Below the pieces are notes generated by a model. It saw only the letters and a list, made by a program, of their open reading frames with translations, searched no databases and had not been told where the DNA came from. From positions 1 to 29,105 of the forward strand of contig JBGPOS010000052.1 in assembly GCA_041488155.1 (NCBI GenBank): DNA of 29,105 bases, written 5' to 3'. A program made the translations under genes and the position numbers. Positions 14,626 through 22,530 of the stretch are shown piece by piece. This stretch comes from JBGPOS01 sp041488155. GTDB lineage: Bacteria > Chloroflexota > Dehalococcoidia > Tepidiformales > Tepidiformaceae. Positions within the stretch are counted from its first letter, which is position 1. Every line of letters begins with the position of its first letter.

Positions 14626-15105
14626 TCACCGCTCGTATGTGACAGCCACGGTAGCCCAGAGCGCGAACAACGCCATCATCAGCGCCGCCGATGAAAGGCA
14701 GTAGATGCACCAGGCGTCGATGACGAACGCTTCGAGGTAGGTGAGATAGCCCGAGAACACCACGCCGAACAACGCCGCCGCGAACGCCAGCAGCGTCACC
14801 ATCCGCCGGCTCGAACGCAGGTCGAACTGCCAGGCCAAACCCAGCCCCACGAGTCCCAGGTACAACCCGAAACCCGGTACCGAAACAGGCACCCCGAACA
14901 TCTTCCCGTAGCGGCTCTTCTGCACCGTTTCGCAGCCATGCGCGATAGTGCACACGCCCGCCTCGCCCTGAAGGTTCTCGAACACCAGGTACGCCGCGAT
15001 AGCGGCTCCTGCCGTGGCTAGCACCAACGCCACGACTACAAGCACCCGCGGGAGGCGCTCGCCCACCACCGCTCGCCCTACCACCGATCGGGCGCCAACC
15101 GCCAA
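14626..15105 (-). CDS. Vitamin K epoxide reductase (VKOR) family protein
   Basis: A 159-residue inner-membrane thiol oxidoreductase that passes electrons from periplasmic disulphide-forming partners to quinone. Visible are four hydrophobic helices, the outer cysteine pair CTIAHGC, the conserved Ser in GVPVSVPGFGLYLGLVGL and the active CIYC motif near the C-terminus. The TTG at 15105 is preferred: GAGGAG lies six bases upstream. The longer frame from 15174 crosses repeat sequence. Unlike many bacterial VKORs there is no fused thioredoxin domain, and no DsbA-like partner is encoded next to it. Confidence 0.88.
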   Translation of the reverse strand: MAVGARSVVGRAVVGERLPRVLVVVALVLATAGAAIAAYLVFENLQGEAGVCTIAHGCETVQKSRYGKMFGVPVSVPGFGLYLGLVGLGLAWQFDLRSSRRMVTLLAFAAALFGVVFSGYLTYLEAFVIDAWCIYCLSSAALMMALFALWATVAVTYER

Positions 15106-15155
15106 CACGATCTCCTCACTCCCCCAACCCTCACCCGCGAGCGGGCGCCCTCGTC

Positions 15156-15183
15156 GCCAACAGGCAACAGCCAACAGCCCGCC
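15156..15183. repeat. Heptamer array immediately after dnaK
   Basis: Four 7-nt units (GCCAACA, GGCAACA, GCCAACA, GCCCGCC) end exactly at the dnaK stop codon (15184-15186). The unit is related by sequence to the array between grpE and hrcA. Confidence 0.6.
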
Positions 15184-17079
15184 TCACACCTCCCGGAACT
15201 CGCCCTCCACCGTGCCCTCTTCTGCCGGACCCTTGCCCGGATAGGACTCGCCGCCCTCAGCGTCCGGCCCGGCTCCCGCCTGCCCGTACACCGCCTCGCC
15301 GATCTTCTGCATGGCCAGGCTCAGGGCCTCGAGCGTCCGCTCGACCTGGTCCTTGTCTTCCGTCTGGAGCGCCGTCCGGACGTCCTTCACCTTCTCCTCG
15401 ACGTCTGCCTTGAGGCTCGCCTCGATCTTGTCGGCGTTGTCCCGGAGCGTCTTCTCCGCCTGGTAGGCCGTGCTGTCCGCGAGGTTCCGCAGCTCGATCA
15501 GCTCCCGCCGCTTCAGGTCCTCGTCGGCGTGCAACTCCGCTTCGCGCTGCATCCGGTCGATTTCGTCCTTGGTAAGCCCGCTCGAAGCCTGGATCGTGAT
15601 CTTCTGCTCGCGCCCGGTGCCCTTGTCCTTCGCCGACACGTTCACGATGCCGTTCGCGTCGATGTCGAACGTCACCTCGATCTGCGGCACACCACGCGGC
15701 GCCGGCAGGATCCCGTCGAGGATGAACCGCCCCAGCGCCTTGTTATCCTGCGCCATGGGCCGCTCGCCCTGCAGCACGCTGATCTCCACGCTCGACTGGT
15801 TGTCCGCCGCCGTGGAAAAGACCTGGCTCTTGGCCGTCGGGATGGTCGTGTTCCGCTGGATGATCGGCGTCAGCACACTGCCTAGCGTTTCGATCCCGAG
15901 CGTCAGCGGCGTCACGTCGAGCAGGAGCACGTCCTTCACTTCGCCCTTGAGCACTCCCGCCTGGATCGCCGCGCCGATCGCCACTACCTCGTCCGGGTTC
16001 ACGCCCTTGTGTGGTTCCTTGCCGAAGTAGTCCGCCACGATCTTCTGCACCGCCGGCATCCGCGTTTGGCCGCCCACGAGCACGATCTCGTCGACGTCGC
16101 CCGGCTTCTTGCTGGCGTCCTCGAGGGCCTTCTTCACCGGCCCGAGGGTGCCCTGGAGCAGCTCGCCCACGAGCTGCTCGAGCTTCGCCCGCGTCAAGGT
16201 CACGTTGAGGTGCTTCGGGCCGGTCGCGTCCGCCGTGATGAACGGCAGGTTCACGTCGGTCTGTTGTGCGCTCGAAAGCTCGATCTTCGCCTTCTCCGCC
16301 TCAGCCTTCAGCCGCTGCAGCGCCTGCCGATCCTGCCGCAGGTCGATCCCTTCGGCCTTCTTGAATTCGTCGATCAGCCAGTCGATCACCTTCTGGTCGA
16401 AGTCGTCGCCGCCGAGGTGCGTGTCGCCGTTCGTGCTCAGCACCTGGAACGTCCCCTCGCCCAGCTCCAGGATCGAGATGTCAAAAGTCCCGCCGCCCAG
16501 GTCGTAGACCGCGATCAATTCGTCGTGCTTGCGGTCCAGCCCGTAGGCCAGCGAAGCCGCCGTCGGTTCGTTGATGATCCGCAGCACTTCGAGCCCGGCG
16601 ATTTTGCCCGCGTCCTTCGTCGCCTGCCTCTGCGCATCGTTGAAGTAGGCCGGCACGGTGATCACGGCCTCGGTCACCATCTCCCCGAGGTACGCCTCAG
16701 CGTCCGCCTTCAGCTTCTGCAGGATCATGGCGCTGATCTCAGGCTGGCTGTGCTGCTTGTCGCCCATCTTCACCCGCACGTCGCCGTTCGAAGCCCCGGC
16801 CACCCCGTACGGCACGAGCTTCACGTCGCGCTGCACTTCCGGGTCCTTCAGCTTTCGGCCCATGAAGCGCTTGATGCTGAACACCGTGTTCTCCGGGTTC
16901 GTGACCGCCTGGCGCTTCGCCACCTGCCCCACGAGCCGCTCCCCCGTCTTCGTGATCGCCACGATCGACGGCGTCGTCCGCGCCCCCTCCGCGTTGGGGA
17001 TGACGACCGGCTCGCCGCCCTCCATCACCGCTACGCAGCTGTTCGTAGTCCCAAGATCGATTCCAAGTACCTTTGCCAT
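15184..17079 (-). CDS. dnaK: Molecular chaperone DnaK (Hsp70)
   Basis: A 631-residue Hsp70 of normal length. The ATPase domain opens with GIDLGTTNSCVAVMEGG and contains INEPTAASLAYGLD and the DLGGGTFDISILELG phosphate loop; the substrate-binding domain has LLDVTPLTLGIETLG and the linker before it; the C-terminus ends with an acidic, Gly-rich tail (VEGEFREV). It folds nascent and stress-damaged proteins with GrpE and a DnaJ not encoded in the window. It is the last gene of hrcA-grpE-dnaK, controlled by CIRCE. The 143-nt gap to grpE is filled by a heptamer array. Confidence 0.98.
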   Translation of the reverse strand: MAKVLGIDLGTTNSCVAVMEGGEPVVIPNAEGARTTPSIVAITKTGERLVGQVAKRQAVTNPENTVFSIKRFMGRKLKDPEVQRDVKLVPYGVAGASNGDVRVKMGDKQHSQPEISAMILQKLKADAEAYLGEMVTEAVITVPAYFNDAQRQATKDAGKIAGLEVLRIINEPTAASLAYGLDRKHDELIAVYDLGGGTFDISILELGEGTFQVLSTNGDTHLGGDDFDQKVIDWLIDEFKKAEGIDLRQDRQALQRLKAEAEKAKIELSSAQQTDVNLPFITADATGPKHLNVTLTRAKLEQLVGELLQGTLGPVKKALEDASKKPGDVDEIVLVGGQTRMPAVQKIVADYFGKEPHKGVNPDEVVAIGAAIQAGVLKGEVKDVLLLDVTPLTLGIETLGSVLTPIIQRNTTIPTAKSQVFSTAADNQSSVEISVLQGERPMAQDNKALGRFILDGILPAPRGVPQIEVTFDIDANGIVNVSAKDKGTGREQKITIQASSGLTKDEIDRMQREAELHADEDLKRRELIELRNLADSTAYQAEKTLRDNADKIEASLKADVEEKVKDVRTALQTEDKDQVERTLEALSLAMQKIGEAVYGQAGAGPDAEGGESYPGKGPAEEGTVEGEFREV

Positions 17080-17105
17080 GATCGCTTGCTCCCGGGCCGA
17101 ATGCC

Positions 17106-17264
17106 CTGTTGGCTGTTAGCTCTTAGCTCTAAGCTGTTAGCTATTGGCCGTTAGCTTCTGTCCCCTGTCACCTGTTCCCTGTCCCCTCGTCACTCATTGC
17201 TCATTGCTCATTGCTCATTGCTCATTGCTCTCTGTCCCCTGTCACCTGTCCCCTGTCACCTACT
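17106..17264. repeat. Long degenerate heptamer array between grpE and dnaK
   Basis: About 22 consecutive 7-nt words: first GCTGTTA/GCTCTTA/GCTATTG types, then TCCCCTG/TCACCTG types, then five copies of ATTGCTC, then, after a 4-nt phase shift, TCCCCTG/TCACCTG types again. It fills the dnaK-grpE gap and runs into the last 12 codons of grpE. It resembles the short tandemly repeated repetitive (STRR) heptamers of cyanobacteria. Confidence 0.75.
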
Positions 17265-17827
17265 ATCACCATCGCCGGCCGGATCACCCTGTCGCCCAGC
17301 AGATAGCCCTTCTGTAGCACGTGCAGCACCTTCCCCTCGTCGCCCGGCTGCTTCCCGACCGCTTCGTGTCGCGCGGGGTCGAATGTCTCCCCGGAAGCGG
17401 CCACTTCGCTCACGCCCATCGCCGAGAGCATGTTCCAGAACTTGCGCTGGATCGCCACGATCCCCTGCACCCAGTTCAGGCCCGCCAGGTGCGCGTCGAC
17501 CGTCGAGACCGCCCGCTCGAGGTCGTCGTACACCGGCAGCAGGTTGATCACCAGCGCCGCGCTCGCGAATCGCGCCGTCTCGCCCCGCTCCGACTCCACC
17601 CGCCGCTTGTAGTTGATGAAGTCGGCCGCGCTCCGCTGCCAGTTCTTGTAATACGTCTCCGCCTTCTCGCGCTCCGCCGCCAGCTCGTCCAGCGCCGCAG
17701 GCGGGTCGCCCGCGGCCTCGCTCGCATCGGACTCCGGTTCCGAAGGCTCAGCCCCCTGCTCCGCATCGCCCTTCATCGGCGAAGCAGCCCGTTTGTCCAC
17801 CATCCGCTCCTCATCGTTCGTCGTCAT
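17222..17827 (-). CDS. grpE: Nucleotide exchange factor GrpE
   Basis: A 201-residue GrpE, the ADP-release factor of DnaK. It has a disordered acidic N-terminus, a long coiled coil (about 40-105, with YYKNWQRSAADFINYKRRVESER) and the four-helix/beta-wing head (LLPVYDDLERAV...GVSEVAASGETFDPARHEAV...GYLLGDRVIRPAMVIV). ATG 17827 is chosen for GGAG five bases upstream; a TTG at 17839 precedes it. After the normal end at PAMVIV, 12 extra residues (GDRGQVTGDREQ) are encoded by repeat heptamers, so the C-terminus was rewritten by the array. Confidence 0.95.
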   Translation of the reverse strand: MTTNDEERMVDKRAASPMKGDAEQGAEPSEPESDASEAAGDPPAALDELAAEREKAETYYKNWQRSAADFINYKRRVESERGETARFASAALVINLLPVYDDLERAVSTVDAHLAGLNWVQGIVAIQRKFWNMLSAMGVSEVAASGETFDPARHEAVGKQPGDEGKVLHVLQKGYLLGDRVIRPAMVIVGDRGQVTGDREQ

Positions 17828-17835
17828 ACCAACTC

Positions 17836-17863
17836 CCAATAGCTAATAGCCAATAGCCAACAG
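17836..17863. repeat. Heptamer array between hrcA and grpE
   Basis: Four 7-nt units (CCAATAG, CTAATAG, CCAATAG, CCAACAG) lie between the hrcA stop and the grpE ribosome site. Read on the other strand they match the GCTATTG/GCTGTTA words of the grpE-dnaK array. Confidence 0.6.
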
Positions 17864-17872
17864 CCGGCGACC

Positions 17873-18901
17873 TCAGTCCCCGTAGAAATTCCTCATCAGC
17901 TGCGTCAGCACGTCGGCCACGTAACGGACGTGCGCCACGGTATCCCCGTAGGCCATCCGCGTCGGCCCGAGGATGCCGAGCACCCCGCCCGCCCCGCTCG
18001 GCGGACCGTATCGCGCCAGCACGAAGCTCATGTCCTGGTACGGCCCCGCCCGGTTCTCGTCCCCGATGATGATCGCCACGTCCGCCTCTCCCACCGCCCC
18101 CGACGGGATCGCCTCGCGCAGCTTCCGTTCGTCCACCGCCTCCAGCGTGTCCAGCATCCGATCGCTGTCCCCGTACTCCGGCTGTCGCAGCAGCTCGCGC
18201 ACCCCTTCGACCACCGGCGCCTCGACCGCCGCCCGCTGTTCGCGCATCAGCATCTCCACCACCGCCGCGACCACGACTGCTTCGGCGGCGCCCAGCGGCT
18301 CCGGCGCATCCTTCGCCGCGAACTCCGCGACCGTCTTGCCGCCGAACTCGGCGTTCAGCCGCGACCCCATCCGCGTCAGCGACTCCTGCGACACCTGCAC
18401 CGGGAACTCCAGCGTCTGCTGGTGCACCGCCGCGTCGCTGGTCACGACCACGAGCAGCGCCCGCGTCTCCGAAAGCTCGACCAGCTGCACCTGCTTCAGG
18501 CGCACCTCCACCATCCGCGGCTGCGTGATCAGCGCCATGTTGTGGACCGAATTCGCCAGCACGCTCACGGCCAGCCCGACCCACTCCTCGAGCTGCCGCG
18601 CGCTCTGGTGGAACTGGTGAAGGATGGTCAGCCGCTCCTGCTGCGAAAGGTCGTGCTCCTCCATCAGCGACGACACGTAGTAGCGGTAGCCCCGGTTGCT
18701 CGGGATGCGCCCCGCCGAGGTGTGGGGATGCGTAATCAGCCCCTCGTCTTCGAGCGCCGCCATCTCGTTGCGCACGGTCGCGCTCGAAAGGCCGAGGGCG
18801 TGGCGTGCCACCAGCGCCTGCGAGCCGACGGGCGTCGCGCTGTCGACGTAGTCATCGACGATAAAGGCGAGGATGCGTCCCCGCCGATCTGACAACGGCA
18901 T
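17873..18901 (-). CDS. hrcA: Heat-inducible transcription repressor HrcA
   Basis: A 342-residue repressor that binds CIRCE operators and controls class I heat-shock genes with GroEL as co-regulator. The N-terminal winged helix is clear (SDRRGRILAFIVDDYVDSATPVGSQAL...LSSATVRNEMAALEDEGLITHPHTSAGRIPS), followed by the GAF-like domain and the typical end GPTRMAYGDTVAHVRYVADVLTQLMRNFYGD. ATG 18901 is used; an upstream GTG frame overlaps the CIRCE element and is not the start. The gene leads the hrcA-grpE-dnaK operon and is autoregulated through CIRCE at 18922-18948. Confidence 0.97.
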   Translation of the reverse strand: MPLSDRRGRILAFIVDDYVDSATPVGSQALVARHALGLSSATVRNEMAALEDEGLITHPHTSAGRIPSNRGYRYYVSSLMEEHDLSQQERLTILHQFHQSARQLEEWVGLAVSVLANSVHNMALITQPRMVEVRLKQVQLVELSETRALLVVVTSDAAVHQQTLEFPVQVSQESLTRMGSRLNAEFGGKTVAEFAAKDAPEPLGAAEAVVVAAVVEMLMREQRAAVEAPVVEGVRELLRQPEYGDSDRMLDTLEAVDERKLREAIPSGAVGEADVAIIIGDENRAGPYQDMSFVLARYGPPSGAGGVLGILGPTRMAYGDTVAHVRYVADVLTQLMRNFYGD

Positions 18902-18921
18902 TATCAACCCTACCGCGCCCT

Positions 18922-18948
18922 CTAGCACTCAGCCGCTCAGAGTGCTAA
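18922..18948. promoter_or_regulatory. CIRCE operator
   Basis: CTAGCACTC-N9-GAGTGCTAA (18922-18930 and 18940-18948) matches the CIRCE consensus TTAGCACTC-N9-GAGTGCTAA with one mismatch. It lies 21 nt upstream of hrcA, downstream of the promoter -10, where HrcA would block transcription of the operon. Confidence 0.95.
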
Positions 18949-18961
18949 CCGACGCAAGACT

Positions 18962-18990
18962 AGGGTACCCAAGCCCGCAAAGGGGGTCAA
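18962..18990 (-). promoter_or_regulatory. hrcA operon promoter
   Basis: On the minus strand TTGACC (18990-18985) and TACCCT (18967-18962) are 17 bp apart, placing the start near 18955, just before CIRCE. Confidence 0.65.
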
Positions 18991-19029
18991 TGGGCCCCGC
19001 CTCCGGTACCGGACTCGGAAGTTTTCGCG

Positions 19030-20547
19030 TTAGCGAACCACCTGGGCCCAAACGAACAAGAGCTCATCAAGCCTTTCGGACAGCTCTTTCGGAGTCAGCG
19101 AAGCTTCTTCCCCTTCAGTCAACAAATGCAAGAAGACGGTCTCGGCAAGGTATTCTTCGGTCTCACCCAGCCTGTCGTAAAGCGGATGAACCGTGTTTAC
19201 GATGATCATCGGACCAGCATCGGTCTGTTTTTGTTGAGTCCGGGAGGTGCGTCCGAGGTCGTCGAAATCGATCCGGGGCACTCCGCGTGAAACGCGCCGA
19301 AGGAGCCGGCCAATGGCGTTTTCCGGCGGCTCAGTTCGATTCGTGACCGCGCCTCGCGCCCGGATGGATTCGGGTGGGGCAGGCGGAGACCCCTTGCTGT
19401 CCGCCTTCGCTCTGCCGCCCGGCCCGAATTCGTCACCTCCGGACAGTCCGCCAAATCCGGCGGGATGCAGCTTGATTCTCTTGAGGGTTTCCTCCACGGA
19501 CCGTCTCACGTCCTCCGCTCGTTTCTTCTGCTGACGACTCACGGCTCGTCCTTCCACGAGAGAGTTGAGGAAGGTAACGAGCGGTTGCATCTGGTCGTGG
19601 ACGAACCGCTCCACCGCTTCCCACCCCGGCGAATCGCGATCCCATCCGTCCTTCGTAGTGTTCGGACGAAGGTGATTGACTTCGATTTCGCCGACCAATC
19701 TCTGCAAGCTCCCGCGACCAGCGAGATAGTGGTCGAATTCCTCGCCGTCAGTAATGAGTCTCCCGTTGAAGACGGTGCGTACGCCAGCCTTAAGCCCGAT
19801 CCCCCGCCCCACTTTGAATTTTTCCCGATCTGTGATCCACAGTCGGCCCTTGACGGTGACGCCTCCATCAAGCTTCGTTGTCGGGATCACGACTTCGCGA
19901 TCGATATAGCTGGGGGCATAAGGTACATCGAGAGGTTCGACCGCCTCACCGTCTACCTTGATCGTACACAGCTTGCCATTAAGCAAAGTTCGATAGGTGT
20001 TCGAGAGTTTCGCTTTCAAAATCCCGATTTCGTATCGATGGCGCTTCAGCCCTCCCATTCGCACCTGGGTGAAGCCGACGCCCGGGTCGAGGCCGAGGAT
20101 CGCCTTGGGGAGATGGCGGGCATCGACCGTACGGACGGCTCCGGTGAACAGGGTCACCCGACTCCCCCACTTCGGATCTTCGAACCGGAATATCACGTCC
20201 TCGCCGCTCCTGCGGCACAAGATCTCCAGGGATTCGGCGAGATAGATGGCCGCGAGCTTTCCGCCGACGTGCCACTGGCCGATATCGGTGTCGGCGTGTG
20301 TGTGTCCTGTACCCCACGCGATCCAATCACGCAGGTCCTCGGCATTCATGCCTTGACCGCCAACGTCGAGCACCACGATTTCGCCGTGCCGCGTCTTGTC
20401 CACTCGAACGTCGACCGTGAGATGCTTCCCGCGTCGATAGTCAAAGGGGTTGTCGATGATCTCCATCAGCGCGTCAGCGACGGAGTCATACTGATTCGAC
20501 AGGGCGATCAAGGCCTGCCGGCCGATGGACTCCTCGAGGTTCGTCAT
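19030..20547 (-). CDS. GHKL (MORC/MutL/Hsp90-like) ATPase paired with a DndB-like protein
   Basis: A 505-residue protein with an N-terminal GHKL ATP-binding domain: N-box ALMEIIDNPFD (Glu29, Asp32, Asn33), the DVGGQGM loop (61-67) and a glycine lid GQWHVGGKLAA (90-100). This fits the prokaryotic MORC/MutL-like branch, not histidine kinases: no H-box or receiver follows. The second domain (about 110-330) resembles the S5-fold transducer region; residues 375-440 are a Gly/Ser/Pro linker, and the end has MIIVNTVHPLYDRL, a VN-x-x-HPLY motif seen in such ATPases, then a helical tail. ATG 20547 has GGAGG nine bases upstream. It lies 98 nt after the DndB-like gene on the same strand. The role is probably DNA-related or defensive; this is inference. 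Confidence 0.75.
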   Translation of the reverse strand: MTNLEESIGRQALIALSNQYDSVADALMEIIDNPFDYRRGKHLTVDVRVDKTRHGEIVVLDVGGQGMNAEDLRDWIAWGTGHTHADTDIGQWHVGGKLAAIYLAESLEILCRRSGEDVIFRFEDPKWGSRVTLFTGAVRTVDARHLPKAILGLDPGVGFTQVRMGGLKRHRYEIGILKAKLSNTYRTLLNGKLCTIKVDGEAVEPLDVPYAPSYIDREVVIPTTKLDGGVTVKGRLWITDREKFKVGRGIGLKAGVRTVFNGRLITDGEEFDHYLAGRGSLQRLVGEIEVNHLRPNTTKDGWDRDSPGWEAVERFVHDQMQPLVTFLNSLVEGRAVSRQQKKRAEDVRRSVEETLKRIKLHPAGFGGLSGGDEFGPGGRAKADSKGSPPAPPESIRARGAVTNRTEPPENAIGRLLRRVSRGVPRIDFDDLGRTSRTQQKQTDAGPMIIVNTVHPLYDRLGETEEYLAETVFLHLLTEGEEASLTPKELSERLDELLFVWAQVVR

Positions 20548-20645
20548 TTCTTTCACCCTCCGAAGATTCTGCCGCCTCAGGGCTTCTTTCCCGCGGCTCT
20601 CAAGTGGAAGAGCCTGCGCTCGTGCCGCCGGGGTTGGGGAGCGTG

Positions 20646-21920
20646 CTAACCGTCGGCGAGTCCCAGAAGCTGCTTCACAGCCGACGTCGCGCCGTCTATG
20701 GCGAAACGATTGGTCGCCAGGCTATCTCCTTGCACGACGTTGCCCTGCCAGATCTCGGCTGAGCGCCGCCAATCGATCTCTTTGGCAAGCCGGCGGTAGA
20801 GGTCTCGGCGCTGGTCATCAGAACGCTTGTTCATGTCGAAAGCCACTTGTCCAATGATCGCGAGGCCGGAGGCCGTAAGATTGAGGTACTTGGGACGAAG
20901 GTCCAGGATTCGCTCCGCGGCCCCGGTGTTAGGCCTCGTCTGGGCGATTCTCGTCCATGGCTCCATGTCCGACGCCAAGACCTCCAGGAGCTCCACCGCT
21001 CGCTCCGTGAACTGTTCCTGGGCTTCCGGCACCCGCTGAAACCGCAACGTGGCTTGGCGCTCAAGAGCTGCATCGGCCACTGCGTAGTCGCCCACAAGAA
21101 GCCCCTTTAGCAAGCTGCGGACTTGGTTCAACAAGAACATGTGGGGACTCAGCTTCGAGAGCGTCTTCGACGTCTCATCCACGCGCCCTTGGAAGAGTGA
21201 CCGCTCGACGACCTCATGTAGCACCTGATTGACGGGCTCGCGCATGTTGTAAGCGGCGAGCAAGCTCGCAGGGATCGGTTTCGAGTGTGCGGCATCGGCG
21301 AAGTCTTGATGGACCTGTGCCATGTTTTCTTCGACGACGATAACGACAGCTAGCCCATCGCCCTGCAGTTCATCCTGGTACTCCTCCAGAATGCCCGGAG
21401 TCCGCCGTTTGCCGGCGTCGTGACCAGCGAGAGCCGCCACCCGGTGCATACCGTCGGTGACGTAGAACATCGACTCGTGGGGCACGATCAGATAGCCAGA
21501 TCGAACGGCGGCATTCGTCTTGGTGACGTGGACTTGGGGAATGTGCCGCACGTTGAGCGTGACGGGCGGCAGAATGTAGCGCGATCTGTTTTCCTTCAGG
21601 TAGTTGTAGATGCTCTTCACGTGGTCGGGCATCAGCGGACGGTTGGTCGCGCTTCGGGGGTCTCCCCCCTTGCGAGCGGGTTCTGGCTTGACGTGCTGCG
21701 CAACGAACGACAGCGGGAACGCAGTCGAAATGTTGAGCCTTCCTCCTTGCTTGAACACGATGCACGGGAACATCAACGCGCCCGATGTCGTGGCAAGAGA
21801 ATCCAGCGCGGCGGCTCGCGCGTCGGCGTCAGTGGCGTGCTGGAACTCGTCCATCACGCGTGACAGAAGTGAGGCGGAGCCCACGTAGGGGCCGGCAGTA
21901 TCCAGCGGCGTTGTTGTCAT
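20646..21920 (-). CDS. DndB-like DGQHR-domain protein
   Basis: A 424-residue protein of the DndB/DGQHR superfamily (ParB/sulfiredoxin-like fold). The signature appears as VTDGMHRVAAL (154-164), with Met for the Gln of DGQHR, followed by the typical block VVIVVEENMAQVHQDFADAAHSKPIPASL (191-220) and a helical C-terminal half. In dnd systems DndB represses and limits phosphorothioate DNA modification; none of dndA, C, D or E is present here. ATG 21920 is set by GGAGG five bases upstream. A strong promoter lies at 22036-22007, and the GHKL ATPase gene follows. Use of T, A and non-preferred codons looks higher than in the flanking heat-shock genes, consistent with horizontal transfer. Confidence 0.78.
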   Translation of the reverse strand: MTTTPLDTAGPYVGSASLLSRVMDEFQHATDADARAAALDSLATTSGALMFPCIVFKQGGRLNISTAFPLSFVAQHVKPEPARKGGDPRSATNRPLMPDHVKSIYNYLKENRSRYILPPVTLNVRHIPQVHVTKTNAAVRSGYLIVPHESMFYVTDGMHRVAALAGHDAGKRRTPGILEEYQDELQGDGLAVVIVVEENMAQVHQDFADAAHSKPIPASLLAAYNMREPVNQVLHEVVERSLFQGRVDETSKTLSKLSPHMFLLNQVRSLLKGLLVGDYAVADAALERQATLRFQRVPEAQEQFTERAVELLEVLASDMEPWTRIAQTRPNTGAAERILDLRPKYLNLTASGLAIIGQVAFDMNKRSDDQRRDLYRRLAKEIDWRRSAEIWQGNVVQGDSLATNRFAIDGATSAVKQLLGLADG

Positions 21921-21939
21921 CGCATCCTCCAATTGTTTC

Positions 21940-21997
21940 GTCGTCGGAACGCCTTGCGATGTGCGGGCGCCTACCCGACCTACGCGCGTCCGACGAC
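21940..21997 (-). promoter_or_regulatory. Inverted repeat in the dndB-like gene 5' leader
   Basis: GTCGTCGGA (21940-21948) and TCCGACGAC (21989-21997) are perfectly complementary 9-mers 40 nt apart, both inside the expected 5' untranslated region. The hairpin would end 12 nt before the ribosome site and could influence translation. Confidence 0.35.
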
Positions 21998-22006
21998 GTG
22001 TACAGA

Positions 22007-22036
22007 ACAATATCGGAGGCCAGCACGATTTGTCAA
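22007..22036 (-). promoter_or_regulatory. Sigma70 promoter of the DndB-like/GHKL operon
   Basis: On the minus strand a consensus TTGACA (22036-22031) and TATTGT (22012-22007) are 18 bp apart, the best -35 match in the window. Transcription would start near 22000, giving an 80-nt leader. Confidence 0.75.
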
Positions 22037-22073
22037 TGCCTGGCACGGATATTTCCCGGCGGACCGCGCATCC

Positions 22074-22099
22074 GTACGCGCTACAGTACGCGTATACGC
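22074..22099. promoter_or_regulatory. Candidate operator between the divergent wHTH and DndB-like genes
   Basis: The palindrome GCGTATACGC (22090-22099) overlaps the second of two direct copies of GTACGCG (22074-22080, 22086-22092). It lies between the promoters of the DndB-like operon and the small winged-helix-like gene, a natural site for a local regulator. Confidence 0.4.
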
Positions 22100-22128
22100 T
22101 ATCATCGTCACATGGGTGGGCGCTCGGC

Positions 22129-22134
22129 TATGAT
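22129..22134 (+). promoter_or_regulatory. -10 hexamer TATGAT for a leaderless start at 22141
   Basis: TATGAT ends 6 nt before GTG 22141, with no ribosome site between them. This sets the start of the winged-helix-like gene. Confidence 0.55.
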
Positions 22135-22140
22135 GTTGCG

Positions 22141-22395
22141 GTGGCCTCTGGGCAAGCCCTCACGGACCTCTGCAAGCGGCACCTCATCGAGACGATGCAG
22201 GCGCTGCCCGAGTGCGGACCGACCGCCGCGGGACTCGGACAGAAGGCGCTGGAAGAAGCGGCCGGCTTCGAACTCTCGCTCCCCGAGTACGACGGCTACT
22301 TTACGTGGTCGCTGCTCGTGGCTCTGACCATGGACGGCAAGGTCGAAGCACTCCAGCCCGGCAAGCGCAACAAGAAGTACCGCCTCGCCCGGTAG
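22141..22395 (+). CDS. Small winged-helix-like protein divergent from the DndB-like operon
   Basis: An 84-residue protein. Its layout (helix ALTDLCKRHLIETMQALP, helix GLGQKALEEAAGF, recognition-like segment YFTWSLLVALTMDGKVEAL, wing QPGKRNKKYRLAR) matches a small winged helix-turn-helix. GTG 22141 is chosen over upstream starts because TATGAT lies 6 nt before it and the upstream part of the frame is not protein-like. Its divergent position and the palindrome between the two promoters suggest it controls the DndB-like/GHKL operon. The assignment is structural guesswork; no named family is recognised. Confidence 0.55.
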   Translation: MASGQALTDLCKRHLIETMQALPECGPTAAGLGQKALEEAAGFELSLPEYDGYFTWSLLVALTMDGKVEALQPGKRNKKYRLAR

Positions 22396-22408
22396 CCGCA
22401 CAGTCCAC

Positions 22409-22443
22409 GCATCGCTCATCGCTCATCGCTCATCGCTGGCCGC
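22409..22443. repeat. Heptamer array after the winged-helix-like gene
   Basis: Five 7-nt units (GCATCGC, three TCATCGC, TGGCCGC) begin 13 nt after the stop codon. The rest of the 222-nt gap to the vapC stop holds copy 1 of a 67-bp direct repeat. Confidence 0.6.
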
Positions 22444-22530
22444 GCCACCCACCTCTTCGCCTTCCCCGCCCCACGTGCGACCCTCGCCCCATGCCCGGCC
22501 CGCCGCTCGCACCCAACACCGCCCCCTCAG

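Noticed and set aside
16009..17154. 381-residue plus-strand ORF opposite dnaK
   Set aside because: Arg/His/Leu-rich antisense shadow of the high-GC dnaK gene; no ribosome site and no domain.
17106..17264. CRISPR-like array
   Set aside because: Units are 7 nt, degenerate and contiguous without spacers; these are tandem heptamers.
15184..18948. dnaJ in the heat-shock operon
   Set aside because: No J-domain HPD motif in any frame; the operon here is hrcA-grpE-dnaK only.
19465..20649. 394-residue plus-strand ORF opposite the GHKL ATPase
   Set aside because: Antisense shadow; the minus frame carries complete ATPase motifs.
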